The notes under the pieces are model-generated. The model had not been told where the DNA came from, ran no database searches, and was given only the letters and a program-made list of their open reading frames with translations. This document shows positions 10,442 to 18,948 of a DNA stretch of 64,000 bases, one piece after another. The DNA lies in NCBI GenBank assembly GCA_900469615.1, contig UBYA01000016.1, positions 1 through 64,000 of the forward strand, read 5' to 3'. Origin of the DNA: Hyphomicrobiales bacterium (GTDB lineage: Bacteria > Pseudomonadota > Alphaproteobacteria > Rhizobiales > Rhizobiaceae). How positions within the stretch are numbered: the first letter of the stretch is position 1; every line of letters begins with the position of its first letter. The position numbers and the translations under genes are program-made.

Positions 10442-11446
10442 ATGTCCGCCACTGACAACAATCAGTCCAATTCCTGGTTCAGCTCGGACCGCCGCAGATT
10501 GATCATTCAGGAATACGGAATCTTTCTCGCTTTCCTGCTGCTCGCCGTCGTCCTCTCGTTCTCGAACCAGTACTTTCTGACGGCCGGCAACATTTCCAAC
10601 GTATTGCTTCAGACGTCGATCAACGGCGTGCTGGCGATCGGCATGACATTCGTCATCCTGACACGCGGCATCGACCTTTCCGTCGGTTCCGTCGTCGCAC
10701 TCACCGGTATCGTCAGCGCGAGCTTCGCAACGACCTCGGCGACGGCCGGCATCGTCGGCGCCCCGTATCCGCCCTATGTCGCGCTTGCGGTCGGGCTGCT
10801 GGTCGGTGTTGCCTGCGGCGCAGTGGTCGGCCTCATCGTTTCGCGCTTTGCCGTTCCCGCCTTCGTCGCGACGCTGGGCATGCTTTCCGCCGCGCGCGGT
10901 CTGACGCTGATCTATGGCGGCGGCAAGCCGGTTCCCGCTCTCACGCCCGATTTCCGCTGGATCGGCACCGGCAACATCTTGTCCATCCCCATGCCGGTCA
11001 TCCTGCTGGCCATCGTTTTCATCGTCGCGTGGTGGGTTCTCAATCGTACCCGCTTCGGCCGCTACATCTACGCCGTCGGCGGCAATCCGCATGCCGCCAT
11101 CACCTCGGGCATCAATGTCAGCAAGCTGCGTTTCCTCGTCTATGTCATTTCCGGCGGTCTTTCCGGGCTGGCGGGCATGATCCTCGCAGCCCGCACCGGT
11201 TCAGCCCTGCCGCAAGCCGGCATCGCCTACGAACTCGATGCGATCGCAGCCGTGGTCATCGGCGGGACGAGCCTTTCCGGCGGCGTCGGCCGCATTACCG
11301 GGACGCTGATCGGCGCGTTGATCATCGGCGTCATGAATAACGGCCTCGACCTGATGGGCATCCAGTCCTACTACCAGCAGGTCCTCAAGGGCGCCCTCAT
11401 CGTCGGCGCCGTCATGCTCGACCAAAAGAGAAATCTGGGCGGCTGA
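10442..11446 (+). CDS. Ribose-type sugar ABC transporter, permease
   Basis: A 334-residue inner-membrane permease of the RbsC/BPD_transp_2 family with eight or more hydrophobic helices. Typical blocks are NGVLAIGMTFVILTRGIDLS near residues 60-85, GRYIYAVGGNPHAAITSGIN near 205 (the cytoplasmic loop that meets the ATPase) and VVIGGTSLSGGVGRITGTLI near 270. Length is standard. It starts 55 bp after the ATPase gene and is probably co-transcribed with it. It should dimerise to form the pore for the substrate delivered by the next gene product. Confidence 0.93.
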   Translation: MSATDNNQSNSWFSSDRRRLIIQEYGIFLAFLLLAVVLSFSNQYFLTAGNISNVLLQTSINGVLAIGMTFVILTRGIDLSVGSVVALTGIVSASFATTSATAGIVGAPYPPYVALAVGLLVGVACGAVVGLIVSRFAVPAFVATLGMLSAARGLTLIYGGGKPVPALTPDFRWIGTGNILSIPMPVILLAIVFIVAWWVLNRTRFGRYIYAVGGNPHAAITSGINVSKLRFLVYVISGGLSGLAGMILAARTGSALPQAGIAYELDAIAAVVIGGTSLSGGVGRITGTLIGALIIGVMNNGLDLMGIQSYYQQVLKGALIVGAVMLDQKRNLGG

Positions 11447-11530
11447 GCCCGAAGCAATCCTTGTGTTCGCACTCGGAAACCAAACGGCGCGTCAGGACGG
11501 CCGCCGGACTTCCAACGGAGGAGAAATATA

Positions 11531-12520
11531 ATGAAGAAATTACTTATTGCCCTTGCAGCTGCCACCGCGCTTCTAGCCTCGCCATCCCTCGCCCAGGAAA
11601 AGAAGCTGAAGATCGGCGCGGCACCCTATGGTCTCAATGCCGAGTTCATGCAGATCTGGTCGGCAGCGCTGAAGGAACATCCCGCCGTCAAGAACGGCGA
11701 CGTCGATCTGACCATCTTCGACGGCCGCTACGACGCGCTCGTTCAGCAGGAGCAGGTCAACACGATGATCACGCAGAAGTTCGATGCGATCATCTTCGTG
11801 CCGATCGACATCGAGGCCGCAGCGACGGCCGTGCAGGCGGCCCATGACGCCGGCATTCCGGTCGTCGGCTCCAACACGCGCGTAAACTCCGATCTCCTCA
11901 CCTCCTATGTCGGCTCCGACGATACGGTCTCCGGCTACATGGAAGCCAAGACCGTGCTCGACAAGATCGGCTGCAAGGGCAATGTCGTCATCCTCGAAGG
12001 CCCGATCGGCCAGTCCGCGCAGATCTCGCGCCTCGAAGGCAACAAGAAGGCGCTCGCCGAGTGCCCGAATGTGAAGGTGCTGGAAGATCAGACGGCAAAC
12101 TGGTCGCGCGCGGAGGCCCAGACGCTGATGGAAAACTGGCTGACGTCGCACCCTGGCCAGATCAATGGCGTCATCGGCCAGAACGACGAGATGGCGCTCG
12201 GCGCGATCGAGGCGATCAAGGCCGCCAATCTCAATGTCAAGGATTTCGCCATTGCCGGCATCGACGGCATCACCGACGCGCTGCACGCCGTCAAGCAGGG
12301 TACGATGACCTCCATCCTGCAGGACGCGAGCGCACAGGCGCAGGGCGCCCTCGATCTCGCGATCTTTGCCGCCAAGAAGGGCAACTACAAGCCGGAATCC
12401 AAGATCTGGGAACAGTATCCGGACATGCCGTTCAACGACGGCAAGGATAAGAACTACAATGTTCCGTGGACCCCGGTAACGGCAGACAACGTCGACAAGC
12501 TGCTCGAAACCCGCAAGTAA
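11531..12520 (+). CDS. Sugar ABC transporter, periplasmic substrate-binding protein
   Basis: A 329-residue RbsB-type binding protein (Peripla_BP_4 fold). The signal peptide is clear: MKKLLIALAAATALLASPSLA, with cleavage expected after the AQ/E region at about 22. The mature protein starts KKLKIGAAPYGLNAEF and keeps family blocks such as DGRYDALVQQEQVNTMI, AGIPVVGSNTRV and VIGQNDEMALGAIEAI. GGAGGAGAAATATA gives a strong ribosome-binding site, in line with the high expression needed for binding proteins. A perfect hairpin follows at 12531-12553. Together with the dehydrogenase and DhaK/DhaL genes, the ligand is most likely a polyol or ketose (inference). Confidence 0.93.
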   Translation: MKKLLIALAAATALLASPSLAQEKKLKIGAAPYGLNAEFMQIWSAALKEHPAVKNGDVDLTIFDGRYDALVQQEQVNTMITQKFDAIIFVPIDIEAAATAVQAAHDAGIPVVGSNTRVNSDLLTSYVGSDDTVSGYMEAKTVLDKIGCKGNVVILEGPIGQSAQISRLEGNKKALAECPNVKVLEDQTANWSRAEAQTLMENWLTSHPGQINGVIGQNDEMALGAIEAIKAANLNVKDFAIAGIDGITDALHAVKQGTMTSILQDASAQAQGALDLAIFAAKKGNYKPESKIWEQYPDMPFNDGKDKNYNVPWTPVTADNVDKLLETRK

Positions 12521-12530
12521 GATCAATGCG

Positions 12531-12553
12531 GCGGGGCAAGCACCTTGCCCCGC
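12531..12553 (+). terminator. Hairpin after the binding-protein gene
   Basis: Perfect 10-bp GC-rich stem GCGGGGCAAG/CTTGCCCCGC with a 3-base loop, 11 bp after the stop codon and with no T-tract. It lies inside an apparent operon, so it more likely protects the 3' end of the transporter mRNA or reduces read-through into the dehydrogenase and kinase genes than ends transcription fully. Confidence 0.65.
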
Positions 12554-12583
12554 TTCGCCCCTAAGACAGAGGTTTTGATAAAG

Positions 12584-13357
12584 ATGACCGAGACAGCTCC
12601 AGACATTGATTTTAACTTCCCGCTCTCCGGCAAGATCGCCCTTGTAACGGGTGGCGGCTCCGGTATCGGTGCAGCGATTGCAACGGCATTCGCCTCGAAG
12701 GGCGCGAAGGTCGCCGTTCTCGATATCAATGTCGACATGGCGAAGGCCAAGGCATCCGAAATCGGCGGCGGCGCGGCGCCATTCGTCTGCGATGTTTCCG
12801 ACCCGGCCTCCGTCAACAAGGCTGTCAGCGATGTCGTTTCGCATTTCGGCGGCATCGACATTGCCGTCAACAGCGCCGGCGTCGTCTTCCTCGCGCCCGC
12901 TGAGGATCTGCCGCTGGATTACTGGGACAAGACGATCAACATCAATCTCAAGGGCACCTTCCTCGTCACCCAGGCAGTCGGTCGCGCCATGATCGCCGCC
13001 GGCAAGGGCGGCAAGATCGTCAACCTCGCCTCGCAGGCCGGCACGGTCGCCATCGAAGAGCATGTCGCCTACTGCGCTTCGAAGTTCGGCGTCATCGGCA
13101 TGTCCAAGACTTTCGCCGCCGAATGGGGCAAGCACGGCATCAACGTCAACACCATCTCGCCGACGATCGTGTTGACCGAGCTCGGCAAGAAGGCCTGGGC
13201 CGGTGAAAAGGGCGAGGCCGCCAAGAAGCGCATCCCCACCGGCCGTTTCGCCTTCCCGCAGGAGATCGCAGCCGCGGCTGTTTTCCTCTCCTCGCCGGGT
13301 GCGGACATGATCAACGGCGCCGATCTGCTGATCGACGGCGGTTACACCATTCTCTGA
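12584..13357 (+). CDS. Short-chain dehydrogenase, probable polyol dehydrogenase
   Basis: A 257-residue classical SDR. The NAD-binding motif GGGSGIG lies at about residues 23-29, the NSAG motif is present, and the catalytic Ser-Tyr-Lys set is in VNLASQAGTV and YCASK. It resembles the GolD/D-threitol-dehydrogenase type of SDR that oxidises a polyol to a ketose beside dihydroxyacetone-kinase-like genes. That fits its position between a sugar/polyol importer and DhaK/DhaL. The ATG at 12584 gives the best match to the family beginning (FPLSGKIALVTGG); 13 extra codons upstream are possible. Expected role: oxidise the imported polyol so the resulting ketose can be phosphorylated. The substrate (glycerol, threitol, erythritol or other) is not determined. 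Confidence 0.85.
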   Translation: MTETAPDIDFNFPLSGKIALVTGGGSGIGAAIATAFASKGAKVAVLDINVDMAKAKASEIGGGAAPFVCDVSDPASVNKAVSDVVSHFGGIDIAVNSAGVVFLAPAEDLPLDYWDKTININLKGTFLVTQAVGRAMIAAGKGGKIVNLASQAGTVAIEEHVAYCASKFGVIGMSKTFAAEWGKHGINVNTISPTIVLTELGKKAWAGEKGEAAKKRIPTGRFAFPQEIAAAAVFLSSPGADMINGADLLIDGGYTIL

Positions 13358-13390
13358 GCGCAAACGCTCGACAATTCTACAGGAGAGACC

Positions 13391-14383
13391 ATGCAGCGGT
13401 TCATCAACAATCCGGATGAAGTCGTTGAAGATACTGTAAAAGGCTTCATCAAGGCGCATTCGGACATTGTCCGTCTGGCAGAAAATCCACGCGTCGTCGT
13501 CGCCAGGGATGCGCCGCATGCCGGCAAGGTCGGCGTCGTCACCGGCGGCGGCTCGGGTCATGAACCGGCTTTCATCGGTTATACCGGCAAGAACATGCTG
13601 GATGCGGTCGCGGTCGGCGAACTCTTTTCCTCCCCGACGGCCAAGAGCTTCCACGATGCCATTCGTGAGGCCAATGGCGGCCGCGGCGTCATCTGCCTTT
13701 ATGGCAACTACGCCGGCGACAACATGAACGTGAAGATGGCGACGAAGCTTGCCGCCAAGGATGGCATCGAGGTCGCCACCGTCGTCGCCAACGACGACGT
13801 CTGCTCGGCTCCCCCGGAGGAGCGCGAGAAGCGCCGCGGCGTCGCCGGCGAAATCTTCATGTGGAAAATCGGTGGCGCCAAGGCGTCCAAGGGCGCAAGC
13901 ATCGAGGAAGTCCGCGTTGCCGCGCAGAAGGCGATCGACAATTGCCGCTCCGTCGGCATCGGCCTCGGTCCCTGCACCCTGCCCGCCGTCGGTCATCCCA
14001 ATTTCCAGATCGAGCCCGGCACGATGGAAGTCGGCATCGGTCATCACGGCGAGCCCGGCGTCCGCGTCGAGCCGTTGAAGACGGCAGCCGAGATCGGCGA
14101 GGCCATGTGCCAGATCGTTCTCGACGATCACAATCTGCCGGCCGGAACGGAAGTGGCCGTCCTCGTATCGGGCCTGGGCGCGACCCCGGTCAACGAACTC
14201 TATATCCTTAACGATACGATCGAGACGAAGATCTCCGAGCGTGGTCTGAAGATCTACAAGACCTATATCGGCAACTACTTCACGTCGCTGGAAATGGTCG
14301 GCGCGACGCTGACCGTGATGGCGCTCGACGCGGAGCTCAAGGAGCTTCTGGACGTCGAGGTCAAGTGCACGACGCTGCTCTGA
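13391..14383 (+). CDS. dhaK: Dihydroxyacetone kinase-like subunit DhaK (first copy)
   Basis: A 330-residue DhaK protein, which binds a short ketose covalently through a histidine and presents it for phosphorylation. Substrate-site motifs are GGGSGHEPAFIGYTGK near residue 50, YGNYAGDNMNVKMA near 105, and GHHGEPG with the presumed covalent His at about 219 (equivalent to His230 of E. coli DhaK). CAGGAGAGACC gives a strong ribosome-binding site. DhaL follows 13 bp later. Since no phosphotransferase DhaM gene is present, the DhaK/DhaL pair probably uses ATP directly. Related kinases act on dihydroxyacetone or on D- or L-erythrulose; the sequence alone does not decide which. Confidence 0.9.
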   Translation: MQRFINNPDEVVEDTVKGFIKAHSDIVRLAENPRVVVARDAPHAGKVGVVTGGGSGHEPAFIGYTGKNMLDAVAVGELFSSPTAKSFHDAIREANGGRGVICLYGNYAGDNMNVKMATKLAAKDGIEVATVVANDDVCSAPPEEREKRRGVAGEIFMWKIGGAKASKGASIEEVRVAAQKAIDNCRSVGIGLGPCTLPAVGHPNFQIEPGTMEVGIGHHGEPGVRVEPLKTAAEIGEAMCQIVLDDHNLPAGTEVAVLVSGLGATPVNELYILNDTIETKISERGLKIYKTYIGNYFTSLEMVGATLTVMALDAELKELLDVEVKCTTLL

Positions 14384-14396
14384 GGGGGACGCACGC

Positions 14397-15038
14397 ATGC
14401 AGACATTCAACAATACAACATCAGGCGACATCGTCCTGGCGATGGCCGAGCGCATCATCGAGAACCGGGCGTATCTGAGCGAGATCGACGGCAAGATCGG
14501 CGATGGCGATCACGGCGTCAACATGGCCAAGGGCTTCGGCATGGCCGCGGAGCGCCTGAAGGGCAAGAACCAGTCGCTGTCGGCTTCGCTCGACACGCTC
14601 GGCACGGTGCTGATGACCGAGATCGGCGGTTCCATGGGCCCGCTTTACGGCGTCATGTTCACCGAGATCGCCGAGAAGCTCGACGGCATTGAGGCGATCG
14701 ACAGTGCCGCCTACAGCAAGGCATTGCATGCCGGGCTCGAAGGCATCCAGTCGATCGGGTCGGCCAAGGTCGGCGACAAGACGCTGCTCGATACGCTGGT
14801 TCCGGCAATCGAGGCTTTCGATGCCGCGAATGCAGCCGGCAAGCCGTTTGCCGACGCACTCGACGCATTGGTCGCGGCCGCCGAGGCGGGCCGCGACTCC
14901 ACGCTCAATCTGGTGGCCAAGATCGGCCGTGCCAGCCGGCTCGGCGAGCGTTCGCTCGGCGTGCTGGATGCAGGCGCAACCTCCTGCGCGATCATCCTGA
15001 AGGAACTTTCCCTGGGTGCGCGCGAACGGCTGCAATAG
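14397..15038 (+). CDS. dhaL: Dihydroxyacetone kinase-like subunit DhaL (first copy)
   Basis: A 213-residue DhaL protein, the all-helical nucleotide-binding subunit that transfers phosphate to the ketose held by DhaK. The Mg-ATP-binding aspartates lie in IDGKIGDGDHGVNMAKG near residues 30-46, and the nucleotide-binding loop GGSMGPLYG near 77-85. The C-terminal RASRLGERSLGVLDAGATSC is the usual family ending. The ribosome-binding site is GAGGGGGACG. It forms a two-subunit kinase with the DhaK directly upstream. A near-perfect hairpin (15057-15088) follows. Confidence 0.9.
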   Translation: MQTFNNTTSGDIVLAMAERIIENRAYLSEIDGKIGDGDHGVNMAKGFGMAAERLKGKNQSLSASLDTLGTVLMTEIGGSMGPLYGVMFTEIAEKLDGIEAIDSAAYSKALHAGLEGIQSIGSAKVGDKTLLDTLVPAIEAFDAANAAGKPFADALDALVAAAEAGRDSTLNLVAKIGRASRLGERSLGVLDAGATSCAIILKELSLGARERLQ

Positions 15039-15056
15039 ACGGGTTCTCCCGAGGCT

Positions 15057-15088
15057 GCGCGATCCTGCGATCCACCGCAGGGTCGCGC
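15057..15088 (+). terminator. Long stem-loop after the first dhaL
   Basis: A 13-bp GC-rich stem (GCGCGATCCTGCG against CGCAGGGTCGCGC, one G-T mismatch) with a 6-base loop, 19 bp after the stop codon. There is no clear T-tract. It separates the first kinase pair from the SorC-DhaK gene, so it may be a terminator or an attenuating hairpin. Confidence 0.6.
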
Positions 15089-15170
15089 GCCGCCCTTCCC
15101 GCGAAGAAGCATTTGCAAACATGCGCCATTGCTTCCATGTTCGGACGGGAAAAGGGAATTGTGAATCGTC

Positions 15171-17267
15171 ATGACTGGTAAGGCATCCTCGATCGGCAAG
15201 AACGGTGCAAGCAAGGCAGGCGTGCCGGACGTCACCGACGCCATGCCGCTGCGCTATGGCGACGATCCCTATGTGTGGGCGTGCTGGCTCTATTACGAGG
15301 ACGGCAAGACCCAGGGCGATATCGCCGAAATCATGGGTATCTCGCGGGCGACCGTAAACAGCTACCTGGCCGATGCACGCAGCCGAGGCATCGTCAATAT
15401 TTCGCTCGAGCCCTCCCGGCTGAGCTCCCTTTCCATCGCACAGGAGCTCAAGCGCCATTTCGGCCTGAACGACTGTCTTGTGGTGCCGAGCGACGATGGA
15501 ACGCGGCCGCTGATCGACCGTCTCGGCACGGCGGGGGCGCAGGCCATCGCCAGGCTTCTGAAATCCGGCGACACGCTGGCCGTCGCCTGGGGCCGCACGG
15601 TTCTCGCCGTCGCCGAGCAGGCCAATGTGCCCAACCTGCAGGATGTCACCATCGTTCAGGCGACCGGCGGCACGCGGGCGCGCTTTGCCTATACGCCGGA
15701 ACTCTGCGCCAGCGCCTTTGCGAATGCGACGGACGGCAAGCTCGTCAATATCACCGCGCCTGCCATCGTCTCGGCGCCCGAGGTTCGCGAGATCCTGCTG
15801 CGCGAACCGCTGATCGAAGATCAATTCGCCACCTTGTCCAAAGCCAACAAAGCCATATTCGGCGTGGCGTCGCTTCGGCCCAACTCGACGATCCACAGCA
15901 GTGGCTTCTTTGAATCTGTTTCGCTGCAGGATTATCTGGCCAAGAATGCCGTCGGCGTTCTTGCCGGCCGCTTCATCGATGCGAAAGGCCAGCCGGTTGC
16001 CGGGCCGCTAGATGATCGCACTGTCGGCATATCCCTCGACATGCTGAAATCCATCGGGCTGCGCATCGCCGTAGCCGGCGGTTTCGATAAGGTCCCTGCC
16101 ATTCTCGCCGCGCTGCGCGGCGGCTATATCAATGTGCTGATTACCGATGCGGCCACAGGGGGCGGCATTCTGAATGCGGATGGCGTAACTGAATTCGATC
16201 AGAGGCCCAATCAACGCCCGCGAACGGACAACAGCGTCGCACTGCCCGGCAGCTATCGCACGCATACCAAGAAGTTCCTCAACAATCCCGACGATGTCGT
16301 CGACGAGATGCTCGATGGCATCGTCCGGGCGCACGCCTCGTATATCATGCCGATCAAGGGGTCGAACCGGGCGCTGGTCGCCCGGGCCGGCCCGAGAGCC
16401 GGCAAGGTCGGTCTGGTGATCGGCGGCGGCACCGGCCATGAGCCATGCTTTCTAGGCTATGTCGGCAAGGGTCTCGCCGATGCCGTCGCCATCGGCAACA
16501 TCTTTTCCTCGCCTCCGCCGACACCGATCCTTGAATGTGCGAAGGCCTCCTCCGGTGGAAAAGGCGTCCTCTTCGTCTATGGCAACTATGCCGGCGACGT
16601 CATGAATTTCGAGATGGCTGCGGAAATGGCGCAGGAGCAACGGATCGAGGTTCGCACCGTCCTGACGACGGACGACATCTCTTCTTCTCCGATCGAGGAT
16701 CGGGAAGGACGCCGTGGTGTGGCCGGCAATTTCTTTATCTTCAAGATTGCCGGGGCCGCTTGCGACCGCGGTCTGTCGCTCGATGCCTGTGAGGCCGTAA
16801 CACGCAAGGCCAACGACCGGACCTTTACCATGGGCGTTGCGCTGGAGCCCTGCTCCATGCCGCAGACGCGACGTCATAATTTCGAGATCGGGCCTGACGA
16901 TATCGAATTCGGCATGGGCATCCACGGCGAACGCGGCGTTACCCGCGAAAAGATGATGAGCGCCGATGAAATCACCGACCGGGTGATGGACCGTATTTTC
17001 TCCGAAATGAAGCCCGTTGCGGGCGATCGGGTCGCCGTGCTGATCAACTCCTTCGGCGCGACCCCTCTGATGGAGCTTTACATTCTGTTCCGACGCGTCG
17101 AGCAAAGGCTGAGCGCCAAGGATATCAGGATCGAGGCGAATTGGGTGGGGCATTATTGCACGTCGCTCGACATGGTCGGCGCATCCATATCCATCCTGCA
17201 TCTCGATCAGGAACTGACGGATATGCTGCACCACCCATGTGATACCTTCGCGTTGAAGGTCGGTTGA
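15171..17267 (+). CDS. SorC-type regulator fused to a DhaK kinase subunit
   Basis: A 698-residue two-part protein. Residues 30-75 form a helix-turn-helix (GKTQGDIAEIMGISRATVNS), and about 85-335 form a SorC/DeoR-like sugar-binding domain with GDTLAVAWGRTV and ADAATGGGILNADG-like ending motifs. A short linker leads to a complete DhaK domain from about 363, with GGGTGHEPCFLGYVGK, YGNYAGDVMNFEMA and GMGIHGERG (presumed covalent His at about 585). The DhaK motifs are intact, so it may both regulate and phosphorylate, or use its kinase fold as a sensor. A DhaL gene follows 55 bp later as a natural partner. The ATG at 15171 is used; the ribosome-binding site is weak and a later start at 15243 is possible. 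Similar fusions occur in annotated alphaproteobacterial genomes. Confidence 0.9.
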   Translation: MTGKASSIGKNGASKAGVPDVTDAMPLRYGDDPYVWACWLYYEDGKTQGDIAEIMGISRATVNSYLADARSRGIVNISLEPSRLSSLSIAQELKRHFGLNDCLVVPSDDGTRPLIDRLGTAGAQAIARLLKSGDTLAVAWGRTVLAVAEQANVPNLQDVTIVQATGGTRARFAYTPELCASAFANATDGKLVNITAPAIVSAPEVREILLREPLIEDQFATLSKANKAIFGVASLRPNSTIHSSGFFESVSLQDYLAKNAVGVLAGRFIDAKGQPVAGPLDDRTVGISLDMLKSIGLRIAVAGGFDKVPAILAALRGGYINVLITDAATGGGILNADGVTEFDQRPNQRPRTDNSVALPGSYRTHTKKFLNNPDDVVDEMLDGIVRAHASYIMPIKGSNRALVARAGPRAGKVGLVIGGGTGHEPCFLGYVGKGLADAVAIGNIFSSPPPTPILECAKASSGGKGVLFVYGNYAGDVMNFEMAAEMAQEQRIEVRTVLTTDDISSSPIEDREGRRGVAGNFFIFKIAGAACDRGLSLDACEAVTRKANDRTFTMGVALEPCSMPQTRRHNFEIGPDDIEFGMGIHGERGVTREKMMSADEITDRVMDRIFSEMKPVAGDRVAVLINSFGATPLMELYILFRRVEQRLSAKDIRIEANWVGHYCTSLDMVGASISILHLDQELTDMLHHPCDTFALKVG

Positions 17268-17322
17268 ACCTATAAGAATGTGCCCGGCGACAACAGAAAA
17301 GACCGGGACCGGGAGGAAGACG

Positions 17323-17988
17323 ATGTCGGAAAAAGCCGCGCGATGCCTGGGCAGCATGTTCCAGCGCATATCGATCGCGATCAATGCCGAGAAGGACCGG
17401 CTCTCCGAACTGGACGGAGCGATCGGCGACGCCGACCACGGCATCACCATGGCGCTGGGCTTCATGGCGGTGAATGCGGAACTCGCAAAGCTCGATCTCG
17501 CGCAGGCACTGCCGTCCGACATCTTCTCCATCGCAGCCTCGGCCTTTCTGGATGCCGTCGGCGCCTCGACGGGGCCTCTCTATGCCACAGCCTTCCGCCG
17601 GGCTTCGCAGGCGCTGAAAACGGACGAATCCCTATCGCCTGCCTGCCAGGCGATGATCGTCGACGAGATGCGGGCCGGCATTCAGCAGCGCGGCAAGGGC
17701 CAGCGCGGCGACAAGACCATGCTCGACGCATGGATACCCGCCGCCGAGGCTGCCATTGATGCGAAGGCACGCTCACGCGATGTTGCCGCCATGTGGAATG
17801 CCATCCTCGAAGCGGCTGAAACCGGCGCGAACTCCACAAGCTCCATGGTCGCCGCCCGCGGTCGCGCGGCGCGGCTGGGAGAACGGTCGCTGGGACATGT
17901 TGATCCAGGGGCGGCCTCGGCGGTGATTATTCTGCGGGCGATGCGGGATACATTTGTGGAGGCAAAGTCGTCAGTTGAACGAAGATGA
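17323..17988 (+). CDS. Dihydroxyacetone kinase-like subunit DhaL (second copy)
   Basis: A 221-residue DhaL protein. The Mg-ATP site is LDGAIGDADHGITMALG near residues 30-45 and the loop GASTGPLYATAF near 80. The C-terminus GRAARLGERSLGHVDPGA is typical. I chose the ATG at 17323 over an upstream ATG at 17278 because GGGAGGAAGACG precedes it. It is the evident partner of the SorC-DhaK fusion encoded just upstream and is clearly diverged from the first DhaL, so the two pairs probably differ in substrate or role. Last gene of the polyol/ketose region; the base composition changes beyond about 18000. Confidence 0.88.
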   Translation: MSEKAARCLGSMFQRISIAINAEKDRLSELDGAIGDADHGITMALGFMAVNAELAKLDLAQALPSDIFSIAASAFLDAVGASTGPLYATAFRRASQALKTDESLSPACQAMIVDEMRAGIQQRGKGQRGDKTMLDAWIPAAEAAIDAKARSRDVAAMWNAILEAAETGANSTSSMVAARGRAARLGERSLGHVDPGAASAVIILRAMRDTFVEAKSSVERR

Positions 17989-18068
17989 ATTTCATCAGAT
18001 GTCTGCCGAGCTGGGCAATCAGAAGAGATTGCAAGAATACTTGGCTTTGCTGAAAACACAGGAGAATA

Positions 18069-18740
18069 CTACCGCGGGCCTATCGGACGCACGATGACCG
18101 ACTGTCCGTATCCTTGAACGTCGACAAGATTGTATTCCATAGTCTGCGCGACGATAGCAAAATGCTCAGGTGCCTTTAGGCGCTTAAGATGAGCAATATC
18201 CGCAACTCCTCCAAGAGCTAGAGCAGGCACGAATCCATAACATTCGCCAGTTTCGATAGATCCGAGCTTCTTAGAAGCCCGTATGAACAATGGTTTGCCT
18301 GATCCATCCTCAAAATCCAGCGCTTGATCCGATAGCCCGAACGGAACTGAAATTGCATTGGCAGCCATCGCCCCCGCAGGCTGCCCCTTGACGAAATTCT
18401 TGTGCGTCAAACGGCCTTCATAAACACTGATATTGCCGTACCCATAATCTTTCATCCAAAAGAAAATAACGCCAAAAGCAGAATAAGCAAAAGCATGGCA
18501 ATTATCGTGCGAAAAATCTCTGTCAGCGCCGAAAATAAGCGCCAGAACTCCCCTCATGTCATCGGGATGGCATGATTGAATAAGCCCTTCACGCAACACC
18601 GACCGGCCAATATCGAAGCAAAAATCGGCAATTTCACCCGGAATGACTTTTTGAAGCGCTAAATACTCCTGTTCCGTAAAGGAGACGGACAAAGTTGGCT
18701 TGCCATATTTGCGAGCTATATCTTCATAAAGTTTATTCAT
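18069..18740 (-). CDS. GAD-like / Tdi1-type (DUF1851) protein, probable T6SS immunity
   Basis: A 223-residue cytosolic protein with no signal peptide. The pattern PDDMRGVLALIFGADRDFSH, NCHAFAYSAFGVIFFW and ECYGFVPALALGG matches the two-part family of an N-terminal GAD-like domain plus a C-terminal DUF1851 domain. Agrobacterium Tdi1, the immunity protein against the DNase effector Tde1, belongs there. It lies in an AT-richer island downstream of the PAAR-effector genes on the same strand, and a broken paralogue is 208 bp upstream. No Tde1-like (Ntox15) toxin gene is in this window, so it may be an orphan immunity gene that protects from foreign effectors. Family assignment is from remembered motifs, not a search. 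Confidence 0.7.
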   Translation of the reverse strand: MNKLYEDIARKYGKPTLSVSFTEQEYLALQKVIPGEIADFCFDIGRSVLREGLIQSCHPDDMRGVLALIFGADRDFSHDNCHAFAYSAFGVIFFWMKDYGYGNISVYEGRLTHKNFVKGQPAGAMAANAISVPFGLSDQALDFEDGSGKPLFIRASKKLGSIETGECYGFVPALALGGVADIAHLKRLKAPEHFAIVAQTMEYNLVDVQGYGQSVIVRPIGPR

Positions 18741-18948
18741 TTCAATTATATATTATCCAAGTGTAATCCAAAGATATAGCTTGGACCGATCTACCGCTCC
18801 GATCCCACACTGGCGGATAACTCGCGGTATCCAGTCTTCAGAGGATTGAGAGCCTGCTCAGGTTGGCTCGGTCCACGCGCTTATCCTAATACATCATGAA
18901 GCGACCTCAGGGAGAACCGAAAAGAGCGGAAAATGTCCTCGACCTTAG

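Noticed and set aside
11573-14494. 973-codon open frame on the minus strand opposite the binding protein, SDR and DhaK genes
   Set aside because: It is antisense to three clear genes with good motifs and ribosome-binding sites. Its Arg/Asp/Gly-rich translation is typical of a shadow frame in high-GC DNA.
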